A stretch of 64,000 bases of DNA from an uncultured Planctomycetota bacterium (GTDB taxonomy: Bacteria; Planctomycetota; Planctomycetia; Gemmatales; HRBIN36): contig CALFAY010000003.1 in NCBI GenBank assembly GCA_937944855.1, positions 1 to 64,000 of the forward strand. Direction: 5' to 3'. Both the position numbers and the translations under genes were made by a program. The notes beneath the pieces were generated by a model. It had not been told where the DNA came from, did no database searches, and worked only from the letters and a program-made list of their open reading frames with translations. This document shows, in pieces, positions 33,450 to 42,795 of the stretch. Numbering within the stretch: the stretch's first letter is position 1; each line of letters starts with the position of its first letter.

Positions 33450-34190
33450 TTACGTCTTCTCTTCGTCGGCGGACCCGAGTCGGTATTGGCGGACGAGTTC
33501 CGCGAGTCGAGGCAGCAAATCGGAATGGCCGCGGATTCGCAGCACATATCGGGGAACCTGGTGCTCCGTCGTTCTGGCCATGAAAGGTCCTCCCCAGAAA
33601 CTGATGAGGGCTTCCACGCGGGGTTCATCGCCCACTTCAGCCAGGATGAACGAGATGGCCTGCGATTCGCGAAACCAACGCACCTCGCAGATTTTTGCCG
33701 AATCGGAACGTCCCCGGATCCGGGGGGCCACGATGTTGTGCCAGAGGTCGCGCTCCCCTTCGTGGAATAGAAACTGGAGGGACGTTACCCGCGGATTGCT
33801 CAAAGCTGCCCCGATCAACAGATCGAAGACCTCATTTCGGCGAAACATCAGACAGCACATGTTGAACCAAGTCATCTCGCCGCGGGCATCCCGAACAAAG
33901 CGCTCGCACTCCCGCCTGAGCTTGTCGGGTCCGATGAGAATGACCTCTGGCGGGGTGATCCCGGCCTTCAATTCACGAACCGCTTCGCCCATGCCGGAAA
34001 TGGTTTCAACGAGAGTTTCGGTACGATGTTCGCTGCGCAGGCTCCGCAGCAGCAAAAAGGCTAGAAGCACCAGAGCGATCGTCAAAAGGATCCCTTGCTC
34101 TGCGACATGAAGCAGGTGCAGAACAATCGCAATCACGGCCGCGATGATGCCGCCTACAACGTCCCAATCGAACCGAAACCAACGCTGCAT
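33450..34190 (-). CDS. Membrane-anchored protein of unknown function
   Basis: The ATG at 34190 has GGGAG 6 bases upstream and gives 246 residues; a longer frame to 34433 has no such site and would run into the divergent gene. Two adjacent N-terminal helices (VVGGIIAAVIAIVLHLLHVA and ILLTIALVLLAFLLLRSL) anchor a soluble domain of about 170 residues with VILIGPDKLRRECERFVRDA, WFNMCCLMFRRNEVFDLLIG and LQFLFHEGERDLW. I do not recognise it with confidence; phosphatidylserine-synthase/PLD-like fragments were considered, but no HKD motif is present. It is divergent from pabB. Confidence 0.7.
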   Translation of the reverse strand: MQRWFRFDWDVVGGIIAAVIAIVLHLLHVAEQGILLTIALVLLAFLLLRSLRSEHRTETLVETISGMGEAVRELKAGITPPEVILIGPDKLRRECERFVRDARGEMTWFNMCCLMFRRNEVFDLLIGAALSNPRVTSLQFLFHEGERDLWHNIVAPRIRGRSDSAKICEVRWFRESQAISFILAEVGDEPRVEALISFWGGPFMARTTEHQVPRYVLRIRGHSDLLPRLAELVRQYRLGSADEEKT

Positions 34191-34431
34191 GCTGGCTCCC
34201 GGAAGGGGCAGGCTTCCCGTGAAGAGACAACGGCATTTTAGTTGGAAGCTACGAGATTCGGCTTGCAAATACGGGACCAACCGGCGGAGGGCACGGCGTA
34301 GGTTGCGAGCGTCACTTTCACCGGACGGTTCGCCGAAAAATAGTTGGCTATGTAGGTTGACTGGGCTAGTGAAAAAGGATGCGATCCACGGGAGGGCGCC
34401 CACCAGAATTCGCGATGTCACCTGTTCCGCC

Positions 34432-35850
34432 ATGCTGCCCTTGGTGCATGAATTGAAGCTGACGCCGTGGCAGGCTTTCCGGGCCGTCGCCGACCTGCCC
34501 TACGTCCTCTTCTTTGACAGCGCCCTGCCTGAACCGCCGCTGGGCCGCTACTCCTACGTCCTGGCCGATCCGTGGATGGTACTGCGGTATCGGCTCGACG
34601 AGCATTCGCACTATCAGAATCAGACCCGGCATCTCCAGCCGACCTTCGCAGCGCTTTCCGACTTGTTGCGACAATTTGCTCAAGAAACCTTGCCCGGTTT
34701 GCCGCCGTTCCAAGGAGGGGCAGCCGGTCTGTTCGGCTACGGGCTGTGCAGGGCCATCGAGCGCCTGCCCCCCTTTCGCCACGACGAATTTGCTGTGCCG
34801 GATTTCGTCGTCGGCCTGTACGATTGGGTCTTTGCTTTCGATCACGCTGCCGAACGCGGCTGGCTGTTTTCGAGCGGGTTCCCGGCAGAGGGGCAGGCCC
34901 GACTTCGCCGGGCCGAGCAAAGGCTTCGTGAGGCGATGGCACGATTTCAACGTCCCCCTGCCGTTCCGTCAATGGAGCGGTTGCAGAAGCGCGTCGAGGT
35001 CGTACCGCAGTTTTCGATCGGTCTGGGCGAAACGATCACGAGCAACTTCAGCCGGGAAGCGTTCCTTCGCACCATTGCTCGGGGCATCGAGTATGTCCAT
35101 GTGGGAGATTGTTTCCAAGTCAACCTGGCCCAGCGGCTCCTGGCTCCGCTGGGCGAGCCGCCCTTGAAGTTGTACGAACGGCTGCGGCAGCGGAACCCTG
35201 CTCCCTTCGCCGCCTATTTCGACCTGGGTGATTTCGTGGTGGCGAGTGCATCGCCGGAACGATTCCTGCGCCTCCTGCCTGACGGTAGGATCGAAACTCG
35301 GCCAATCAAAGGGACACGGCCACGGGGACGGACGCCGGAGGAGGACAGGCTTCTCGCAGAGGCACTGGCTGGCAGTCCCAAGGATCGGGCCGAAAACGTC
35401 ATGATCGTGGACCTGCTCCGCAACGATCTGGGCCGAGTATGCAACTACGGAACCGTGCGAGTGCCGGAATTGTGTCGAGTCGAGAGCTTCCGCACCGTGC
35501 ATCACCTGGTTTCCGTGGTGACGGGCCAACTGCGGCCAGAGAAAGACGCCGTGGCCTTGCTGCAAGCGGCCTTTCCCGGCGGGTCGGTGACCGGAGCGCC
35601 GAAGGTCCGGGCTATGGAAATCATTGCGGAGCTGGAACCGACGGCGCGGGGCCCGTATTGCGGCTGTTCAGGTTGGATCGGCTTCGACGGCGCGATGGAT
35701 ACGAACATCCTGATCCGGACCTTCACCATCGGTCGCGGCTGGATTCAATTTCCGGTCGGGGGTGGAATTGTCGCGGATTCCACGCCCGAAGCTGAATACG
35801 AGGAAACCTTGCACAAGGCGGCAGGACTGGTGCGCGCCTTGCAACCTTGA
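34432..35850 (+). CDS. pabB: Aminodeoxychorismate synthase component I
   Basis: Starting at ATG 34432 the product has 472 residues, the usual PabB length. The N-terminal region has FFDSALPEPPLGRYSYVLAD, and the chorismate-binding domain has DCFQVNLAQRL, the PabB signature PIKGTRPRG, DRAENVMIVDLLRNDLGRV, PGGSVTGAPKVRAMEII and PVGGGIVADSTPEAEYEET. It aminates chorismate towards 4-aminobenzoate; the glutaminase PabA and the lyase PabC are not in the window. The gene is followed after 27 bases by a DUF447 gene and then beta-RFAP synthase, which consumes pABA, so this copy probably serves methanopterin rather than folate. The ribosome-binding site is weak. Confidence 0.92.
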   Translation: MLPLVHELKLTPWQAFRAVADLPYVLFFDSALPEPPLGRYSYVLADPWMVLRYRLDEHSHYQNQTRHLQPTFAALSDLLRQFAQETLPGLPPFQGGAAGLFGYGLCRAIERLPPFRHDEFAVPDFVVGLYDWVFAFDHAAERGWLFSSGFPAEGQARLRRAEQRLREAMARFQRPPAVPSMERLQKRVEVVPQFSIGLGETITSNFSREAFLRTIARGIEYVHVGDCFQVNLAQRLLAPLGEPPLKLYERLRQRNPAPFAAYFDLGDFVVASASPERFLRLLPDGRIETRPIKGTRPRGRTPEEDRLLAEALAGSPKDRAENVMIVDLLRNDLGRVCNYGTVRVPELCRVESFRTVHHLVSVVTGQLRPEKDAVALLQAAFPGGSVTGAPKVRAMEIIAELEPTARGPYCGCSGWIGFDGAMDTNILIRTFTIGRGWIQFPVGGGIVADSTPEAEYEETLHKAAGLVRALQP

Positions 35851-35877
35851 AGGGCGCCACCAGCACGGTGAGCACTC

Positions 35878-36450
35878 ATGATATTGGAAGGCCTGGTGAC
35901 GACGATCAGCAGCGAGGGCGAGATCAATATCGCCCCCATGGGTCCGATTGTGGACGATCGCATGGAGCGGTTGCGACTGCGGCCTTTCAAGACTTCGCAG
36001 ACCTACCGCAACCTTCGGCAGCACGGCGAGGGTGTGTTCCACGTCACGGATGATGTCCTGTTGCTGGCCCAGGCAGCCATCGGCCAGATCGATCCTCCGC
36101 CGCTGACGATTCCCGCCACGCGAGTGCGCGGCCACATCCTCCAGGAAGCGTGCCGTTTCTACGAGTTTCGCGTCGAACATCTGGACGACAGCAGCGACCG
36201 CTGCGACATCGCTGTTGGGGTTGTGGCACAAGGAAGGATGCGGGATTTTTTCGGCTTCAATCGAGCCAAACATGCCGTGGTGGAAGCGGCCATCCTTGCC
36301 ACCCGCCTGCATCTGCTGTCCAGGGTCGAGGTGCAGGCCGAGTACGCCCGGCTCAAGATTCTCGTAGAGAAGACCGGCGGGAAACGCGAAAGGGAGGCCT
36401 TTGCGGTGTTGGAGCAGTATGTCCAACAATGGCGAGGAGGGCCGGTCTGA
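35878..36450 (+). CDS. DUF447 protein, linked to methanopterin-type C1 metabolism
   Basis: The 190-residue protein begins MILEGLVTTISSEGEINIAP and continues MGPIVDDRMERLRLRPFKTS, QTYRNLRQHGEGVFHVTDDV and CRFYEFRVEHLDDSSDRCDI, the pattern of DUF447 (COG2457), a flavin-reductase-like split barrel. Members occur in methanogens and in methylotrophs and planctomycetes that carry tetrahydromethanopterin, and are often encoded beside its genes; the reaction is unsettled. It lies 27 bases after pabB and shares one base with the beta-RFAP synthase gene (TGATG), so coupling is tight. Confidence 0.85.
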   Translation: MILEGLVTTISSEGEINIAPMGPIVDDRMERLRLRPFKTSQTYRNLRQHGEGVFHVTDDVLLLAQAAIGQIDPPPLTIPATRVRGHILQEACRFYEFRVEHLDDSSDRCDIAVGVVAQGRMRDFFGFNRAKHAVVEAAILATRLHLLSRVEVQAEYARLKILVEKTGGKREREAFAVLEQYVQQWRGGPV

Positions 36451-37424
36451 TGCTTCGTATCCACACGGGCAGCAGACTGCATTTCGGGTTGCTGGCACCG
36501 TGCGTCTGTCAGGGCCGGCGTTTCGGCGGCCTTGGACTGATGGTCGAGTACCCTGGGCTGGCTCTGACGGTCAGGGAACACGCCAGTGATTCCATCCAGG
36601 GGCCGTGGCAGGACCGCATACTTGCCGTTTTGACGACGATCAGGCGGGAATGGGCTGCTTCCGTTTCTCAGCCGTCCCGAGTGGGTGTTCAGATCGAAAG
36701 GGCGGCGCCGCTGCACGTTGGCCTGGGTACCGGAACCCAGCTGGCCCTGAGCGTGGCCGCCGGATATGCAGCCCTGCTTAAGCGCGAAGTCTCGAAGGCT
36801 CTTACGGTTGAGGAATTGGCTCGCTGGACAGGACGTGGTCAGAGATCAGCAATCGGGCTGCATGGCTTTTTGCATGGCGGCTTGCTGGTGGACGGCGGCA
36901 AGCCACTGGGCGGCACGGACGGATCCATAGCCCCGCTCGTCTCGCGGCTGCCGTTCCCGGAGGAATGGGCGATCCTACTGGCCATCCCGCAGACGGAAAA
37001 AGGTGCCTACGGGGATTGGGAACGCCGGGTCTTTGACAACCTCCCGCCCGTCAGCGAAGACTTTGTGAACCGCCAGTGTCGCTGCCTTTTATTCGAGATC
37101 CTTCCGGCCGTTGCGGAGCAGAACTACGCGGCGTTTGCCGAAGCGTTGCACGCCTATAACCGGGATGCGGGGCAGCCTTTCCGCCATGTGCAAAGCGGCA
37201 CCTACAATAGCGGTCTCGTCGCCGAACGGGTCCAAAGGTTGCGTTCGCTAGGCGTCGCGGCCGTCGGACAGACATCCTGGGGTCCGACCGTCTTCGCCAT
37301 CGTCCCAGAGGCAGAAAAGGGTCACTGGCTCAGAGAACGGCTCGCCGACAACTCGTTGTTTGCCGGCTGTCAACTCCTCGTCACTCGAGCTCGCAACAGA
37401 GGCGCCTGTCTGAGCTTGTCGTAA
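36450..37424 (+). CDS. mptG: Beta-ribofuranosylaminobenzene 5'-phosphate synthase
   Basis: The 324-residue protein is of the GHMP superfamily: IHTGSRLHFGLLAP at the start, APLHVGLGTGTQLALSVAAG (the glycine-rich phosphate loop), GRGQRSAIGLHGFLHGGLLV and a late GVAAVGQTSWGPTVFAIVPE. This is the beta-RFAP synthase pattern. The enzyme joins 4-aminobenzoate and PRPP with loss of CO2 and PPi, the first committed step of (tetrahydro)methanopterin synthesis. Translation is coupled to DUF447 (TGATG) and pABA supply is encoded two genes upstream. The organism should use H4MPT-linked formaldehyde oxidation, though the mch/mtd/fae genes are not in this window. Confidence 0.92.
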   Translation: MLRIHTGSRLHFGLLAPCVCQGRRFGGLGLMVEYPGLALTVREHASDSIQGPWQDRILAVLTTIRREWAASVSQPSRVGVQIERAAPLHVGLGTGTQLALSVAAGYAALLKREVSKALTVEELARWTGRGQRSAIGLHGFLHGGLLVDGGKPLGGTDGSIAPLVSRLPFPEEWAILLAIPQTEKGAYGDWERRVFDNLPPVSEDFVNRQCRCLLFEILPAVAEQNYAAFAEALHAYNRDAGQPFRHVQSGTYNSGLVAERVQRLRSLGVAAVGQTSWGPTVFAIVPEAEKGHWLRERLADNSLFAGCQLLVTRARNRGACLSLS

Positions 37425-37457
37425 CTGACGACCAGCAACTCGATGTGGTTCAGCCGG

Positions 37458-38849
<1,392 letters not shown>

Positions 38850-38909
38850 TCATGCGGGGGCAACGTGCATGGCAAGATCACTTACTGTGCCCATCTTAGG
38901 AACGGAGAC

Positions 38910-38931
38910 GCTGCCTGGCCTCTGAGGCAGC
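38910..38931. repeat. Inverted repeat upstream of ahcY
   Basis: Perfect 7-base arms GCTGCCT / AGGCAGC with an 8-base loop, about 106 bases upstream of the ahcY start. It could be an operator or a leader hairpin; there is no following T run on the minus strand. Confidence 0.4.
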
Positions 38932-39017
38932 ACTCTTAAATAGGTTGTGCTTCGGACGAGGGGGGCATGGACTCGACAAAACCATCTGGCCCTCATTTTT
39001 TCAATAGAAAGACGTTT

Positions 39018-39046
39018 TTGAAGAAGTTAAGATACTCACATAACAT
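39018..39046 (+). promoter_or_regulatory. Promoter of the DUF1559 gene
   Basis: TTGAAG (39018-39023), 17 bases, then TAACAT (39041-39046), in an AT-rich stretch. The predicted start is about 26 bases before the ATG at 39079. Confidence 0.5.
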
Positions 39047-39078
39047 CTTCATCCCATTTTTTCAGGGCGAGGTTGGCC

Positions 39079-40164
39079 ATGTTGCCGTGCTGCCAGTCAT
39101 GTCAGGGGTCCGTTCCGCGAATCCGACCACGAGGTTTCACGCTCGTCGAGTTGCTGGTGGTCATCGCCATCATTGCGATTCTGATGGCCTTGCTCCTACC
39201 AGCCATTCAAAAGGTGCGGGCCGCGGCCAACCGGATGCGGTGCGGGAACAACCTGAAACAATTGGCCTTGGCCTGTCACAACTACCACAACGACTTCGGC
39301 CGGCTGCCGCCTGGCGGAAAGGTGTACGACGAGAAGTTCAGCAATCCCGCGGATTGCCACTACAACAAAGGCTCCTGGCTGGTCCACATCCTACCCTACA
39401 TGGAACAGGACGCAATCTTCAAGGACATTCCTGACCTGTCCTATTTCAATGTCAGCAACCCTTCGGACCCGAGAAATAATTCCATTGCCCAGGCGGTGGC
39501 GCGTGGAGTGCTGCCCCGCCATCTGCCGATGTACCGCTGTCCCAGCGACGATTTCTTGCGGGACGTGCCGCCGATCAGCAATTACGTCGGCAGCATGGGT
39601 CCGCAGTGTCTGGCCAATCGTTGCGGCAACTGGCCGACCGACTCCGGTCCGTTCGGCATGTACTGCGATCCGATCAACAATGGGCTGGGGGACTGGGGCT
39701 ACCGCCACAGCGCCATTCTCGGCAGCACCCATTACAAGGACCGCCTCCGCGGCTGTTTCAGCCGCATGGGTGCGATCGTGAGGCTGGCCGACATCATCGA
39801 CGGCACCTCGAACACGATCATGATCGGCGAAACGCTGGCGGCTCAACACGACTGGATCCGTTTCCCGCAGAGCGGCGGCGGAGGCTGGCAAGCCGGCTGG
39901 GCGCACGCCGACGGGGGAAACAGTCATTGTTCGACCATCATTCCGATCAACTGGGATAGCAGCCGCGAGGACGGTTGCGTGGACGGTGGCGTGCACTGGT
40001 ACGGCAACTGGGCGGTATCCTGGGGATTCAAATCCCGGCACGCCCAGGGAGCCAACTTCGTCTTCGCTGACGGTTCAGTCCATTTCTTGCCCCAGACCAT
40101 CGACATGCGGACGTACCAGTTGCTCGGTTGCCGTCACGACCAGATGCCGGCCAGCGTTCCCTGA
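39079..40164 (+). CDS. DUF1559 protein with type IV pilin-like N-terminus
   Basis: The ATG at 39079 follows GAGG at 6 bases (a TTG at 39073 is in frame but less well placed); 361 residues. The N-terminus has the prepilin cleavage/methylation motif RGFTLVELLVVIAIIAILMA followed by AIQKVRAAANRMRCGNNLKQ. The DUF1559 body ends with the H-x-D-G signature ANFVFADGSVHFLPQTID. These pseudopilin-like proteins are hugely expanded in planctomycetes and are thought to be exported and anchored at the cell surface. The gene is followed 33 bases later by a lipoprotein gene, a common pairing in the phylum. Confidence 0.93.
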   Translation: MLPCCQSCQGSVPRIRPRGFTLVELLVVIAIIAILMALLLPAIQKVRAAANRMRCGNNLKQLALACHNYHNDFGRLPPGGKVYDEKFSNPADCHYNKGSWLVHILPYMEQDAIFKDIPDLSYFNVSNPSDPRNNSIAQAVARGVLPRHLPMYRCPSDDFLRDVPPISNYVGSMGPQCLANRCGNWPTDSGPFGMYCDPINNGLGDWGYRHSAILGSTHYKDRLRGCFSRMGAIVRLADIIDGTSNTIMIGETLAAQHDWIRFPQSGGGGWQAGWAHADGGNSHCSTIIPINWDSSREDGCVDGGVHWYGNWAVSWGFKSRHAQGANFVFADGSVHFLPQTIDMRTYQLLGCRHDQMPASVP

Positions 40165-40197
40165 GCGAAGTTGCTTGGTTTGCAAAGAGGAGGGACG

Positions 40198-40665
40198 ATG
40201 CGGCGCGCAGTCGTTCTGTGTTGCCTGATCGTGTTGATTCCGTGGCTGGGTTCGGGCTGCGGCGGCTCCAGGGCCAAGCCGGTCCCCGTTTCCGGCATCC
40301 TTCTGGAAGACGGCAAGCCGCTGGCCGCTGCCCGGGTGACGTTTAACCCGGTGGAAAGCAATGGTCGCATGGCTTTCGGTCTGACGGACAGCGAGGGCCG
40401 CTTCCGCCTGACGACGTTCAAGCACAACGATGGAGCCTTGCCGGGTCGCTACAAGATTACCGTCGCCGTCCAGGGAGAAATCAAGGAAGCTGACGTCAAG
40501 GTCGCTCACGACCGCAAGGAGATGTTCCGCGAAATGGAACGGTTGCGGAACCTCAAGGTACACAAAATCCACGACAATTACACCAACCTGGCCAAGACCC
40601 CGCTTCAGGCGGAGGTTCCCGTCGAGGGGGAATTGCGAATCGAGCTGAACAAGAACGGAACCTGA
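40198..40665 (+). CDS. Small lipoprotein with transthyretin-like domain
   Basis: The ATG at 40198 has GAGGAGGG upstream; 155 residues. The signal peptide ends in a probable lipobox (IPWLGSGCGGS). The mature part, VPVSGILLEDGKPLAAARVT and LTDSEGRFRLTTF, followed by DGALPGRYKITVAVQG, is a carboxypeptidase-regulatory or transthyretin-like beta-sandwich, which is often found next to DUF1559 genes in planctomycetes. It is probably surface-exposed with a structural role. It shares a transcript with the DUF1559 gene. Confidence 0.85.
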   Translation: MRRAVVLCCLIVLIPWLGSGCGGSRAKPVPVSGILLEDGKPLAAARVTFNPVESNGRMAFGLTDSEGRFRLTTFKHNDGALPGRYKITVAVQGEIKEADVKVAHDRKEMFREMERLRNLKVHKIHDNYTNLAKTPLQAEVPVEGELRIELNKNGT

Positions 40666-40686
40666 CGTTGTCCGCTGGGAACTGCT

Positions 40687-41571
40687 TCACTCTTCATCCA
40701 GACGGACGGCGAACCAGCCGAATTCGCGCTCCTGCATTTTGGTCCAGCCGGTGATGTACTTGCCCTCGTGGGTAAACATCCACCCTTGAAATGTCTGCTC
40801 CGTTTGCGGAAAACGGACGGTGAATTGAAGGGCATGTCGAGGCGTTCCTACGCGCCCGACGACCTCGTAACTGCGGCCGGTTGAATCCGAGACATACTCG
40901 CCGCTCACGACGCCTTCATCGCTGACCTTCAGGACCAGTCTGGCTGACCGGCGGCCGTCGTCGAGCAGTTTATAGCTTCCGGAGAAGAAGCGCGGCTCGA
41001 AGGTTTCTCCGATCATGGGCCGGGCCGAACGCCGCGACTCGGTTCCCGGCAGCGGCTTGGTCACGACGAACATTTTCGCCTGGCCGATCGGTTCGAGCCA
41101 ATTCTCGCCAGCAGCGGTCACGAACCGCACATCGCCGCCGATCTCGCTTGGCACGACCTGGCCCAGGTCCAGATTGAAAATGAAACCGTTGTACAAATGC
41201 GTCGGTCCCCCTGCGACCAGCACGGCCCGATCTTCACCCTCTTTAAAAGTGACGAAGCGCTCGATCAACGCGATGGGGACTGCGCCGGTGGCCGTCCGTT
41301 GCCGGGCGATCTGCACCGCCAGCTTGCTGAAACGCCCGCCGTTGGTCCGCACTACGAGAAGGGCGGCAGCGGAGCCGGGCAACAGTTGACTATTCTCCGC
41401 AACCAGCTCCGGCGTCAGTTTGTCGCAGGGTTTCAAGCCGTCGGCTTCGGTGGCCTTGGACAGAACGGCGTTGGTGTAGCGGTCGAAGACGTCGGCCCGG
41501 GAAGGCTTCGGAAGTCCCAGAAAGCCGCCGAGGCCGACGACTGCCACGAGGACGCAGACAGGACGCATCAT
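40687..41571 (-). CDS. Secreted protein of unknown function
   Basis: The 294-residue product opens with a signal peptide (MMRPVCVLVAVVGLGGFLGL). The mature protein has an N-terminal half with LLVVRTNGGRFSKLAVQIAR and RFVTFKEGEDRAVLVAGG, and a beta-rich C-terminal half (FFSGSYKLLDDGRRSARLVL, YVSDSTGRSYEVVGR). I recognise no domain. The start overlaps the proB stop (ATGA), so it is co-translated with proB, an unexpected pairing for a secreted protein. Confidence 0.72.
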   Translation of the reverse strand: MMRPVCVLVAVVGLGGFLGLPKPSRADVFDRYTNAVLSKATEADGLKPCDKLTPELVAENSQLLPGSAAALLVVRTNGGRFSKLAVQIARQRTATGAVPIALIERFVTFKEGEDRAVLVAGGPTHLYNGFIFNLDLGQVVPSEIGGDVRFVTAAGENWLEPIGQAKMFVVTKPLPGTESRRSARPMIGETFEPRFFSGSYKLLDDGRRSARLVLKVSDEGVVSGEYVSDSTGRSYEVVGRVGTPRHALQFTVRFPQTEQTFQGWMFTHEGKYITGWTKMQEREFGWFAVRLDEE

Positions 41572-42755
41572 GGACTGTCACTCCCGCTGGATGATTCCGT
41601 CGTAAGTACCAGATTATCTCGGTGAATCACTTCTTCATAGGTCCGCGGCCCAAGAAGCCCGACGATGTCCTCGGAGCGCATGCCCTGGATGCGACGGGCA
41701 TCGGCAGCCGAGTAGTTGCTTAGTCCCCGGGCGAACTCGACTCCCTGGGTGTCTTGGAGAATCACCACGTCGCCCTTGCTGAAATTGCCGACGACTTCGA
41801 CGACGCCAATGGCCAGCAGACTGCGTCCCCGCTCTTCAACCGCTCGGCGAGCCCCGGCATCGACCACCAGGCGGCCGCGCGGCTTGGCGGCCAAACCGAT
41901 CCACCTCTGGCGAGCGTTCAAGCCGGTCTTGGAGGGCAAGAAAAGCGTACCGACTGGCTTTCCGGCCATGACCTCGTCGAGGATGCCCGGTTTCGCTCCG
42001 TGGGCCATCCAGACGGCCTCCCCTGCCGACGTGACCAATCGAGCCGCACGCAATTTGCTTCTCATCCCTCCAGTGCCCAGCGGGCTGCGGCTGGTCCCAG
42101 CCAGCTGTGCGATGCGGTCGTCGATGCATTCCACTACGGAAATCAATTCCGCCTGCGGATCGGCGGGGTTTCCGCGATACAGCCCCTCCACATTGGTCAG
42201 CAGAATCAGCAGCGGAGCGTGGAGCAGATTCGTCACCAGGGCCGCTAAGTGGTCGTTGTCGCCGAATTTGATTTCAGCCGTGCTGACCGTGTCGTTCTCG
42301 TTGATGATGGGTACGCAATCCCACTCAAACAGCGTGAGGAGCGTGTTGCGGACATTGAGGTATCGGGTTCTGGAATCCAGGTCGCTGGCCGTCAACAAGA
42401 CCTGCGCGGTTCGGCAACCGTGAACACGGAAACAACTCTCGTAGGCAGCCATGAGGTAGCTTTGGCCGACGGCGGCAGCAGCCTGGAGGTGCGGCAAATC
42501 GCTGGGACGGCGACTCAACCCTAGTTGGCCCATGCCGGCTCCGATCGCTCCGGAACTGACCAGAGCGACCCGCCGGCCAGTCTGCCGGATTCGCCAGACC
42601 TGATCGGCCAGAGATCGGATCCGCTCCTGATCGAGTCGTCCTTCGGCGGTCGTGATCACGTTGGTTCCGACCTTGATGACGACTGTATGGGCGGCTTCCA
42701 GGATGGCCTGTCGCAAGGCTGCGACCCGAAAACTTTCCGTCTCCTCGCGCGTCAT
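41568..42755 (-). CDS. proB: Glutamate 5-kinase with PUA domain
   Basis: The 395-residue protein has the amino-acid-kinase core VVIKVGTNVIT, RRVALVSSGAIGAGMGQLGL, CVPIINENDTVST, FGDNDHLAALV and GTGGMRSKLRAARL, followed by a C-terminal PUA domain (KPRGRLVVDAGARRAVEERG, then FSKGDVVILQD). It phosphorylates glutamate at the gamma-carboxyl, the first step of proline synthesis, and is feedback-inhibited by proline in most bacteria. proA is not adjacent. The stop overlaps the next gene start as ATGA. Confidence 0.95.
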   Translation of the reverse strand: MTREETESFRVAALRQAILEAAHTVVIKVGTNVITTAEGRLDQERIRSLADQVWRIRQTGRRVALVSSGAIGAGMGQLGLSRRPSDLPHLQAAAAVGQSYLMAAYESCFRVHGCRTAQVLLTASDLDSRTRYLNVRNTLLTLFEWDCVPIINENDTVSTAEIKFGDNDHLAALVTNLLHAPLLILLTNVEGLYRGNPADPQAELISVVECIDDRIAQLAGTSRSPLGTGGMRSKLRAARLVTSAGEAVWMAHGAKPGILDEVMAGKPVGTLFLPSKTGLNARQRWIGLAAKPRGRLVVDAGARRAVEERGRSLLAIGVVEVVGNFSKGDVVILQDTQGVEFARGLSNYSAADARRIQGMRSEDIVGLLGPRTYEEVIHRDNLVLTTESSSGSDSP

Positions 42756-42795
42756 GGTGGTTCCTTCGCGGCGAAATCCGTTCTCGCCTCTGCTG

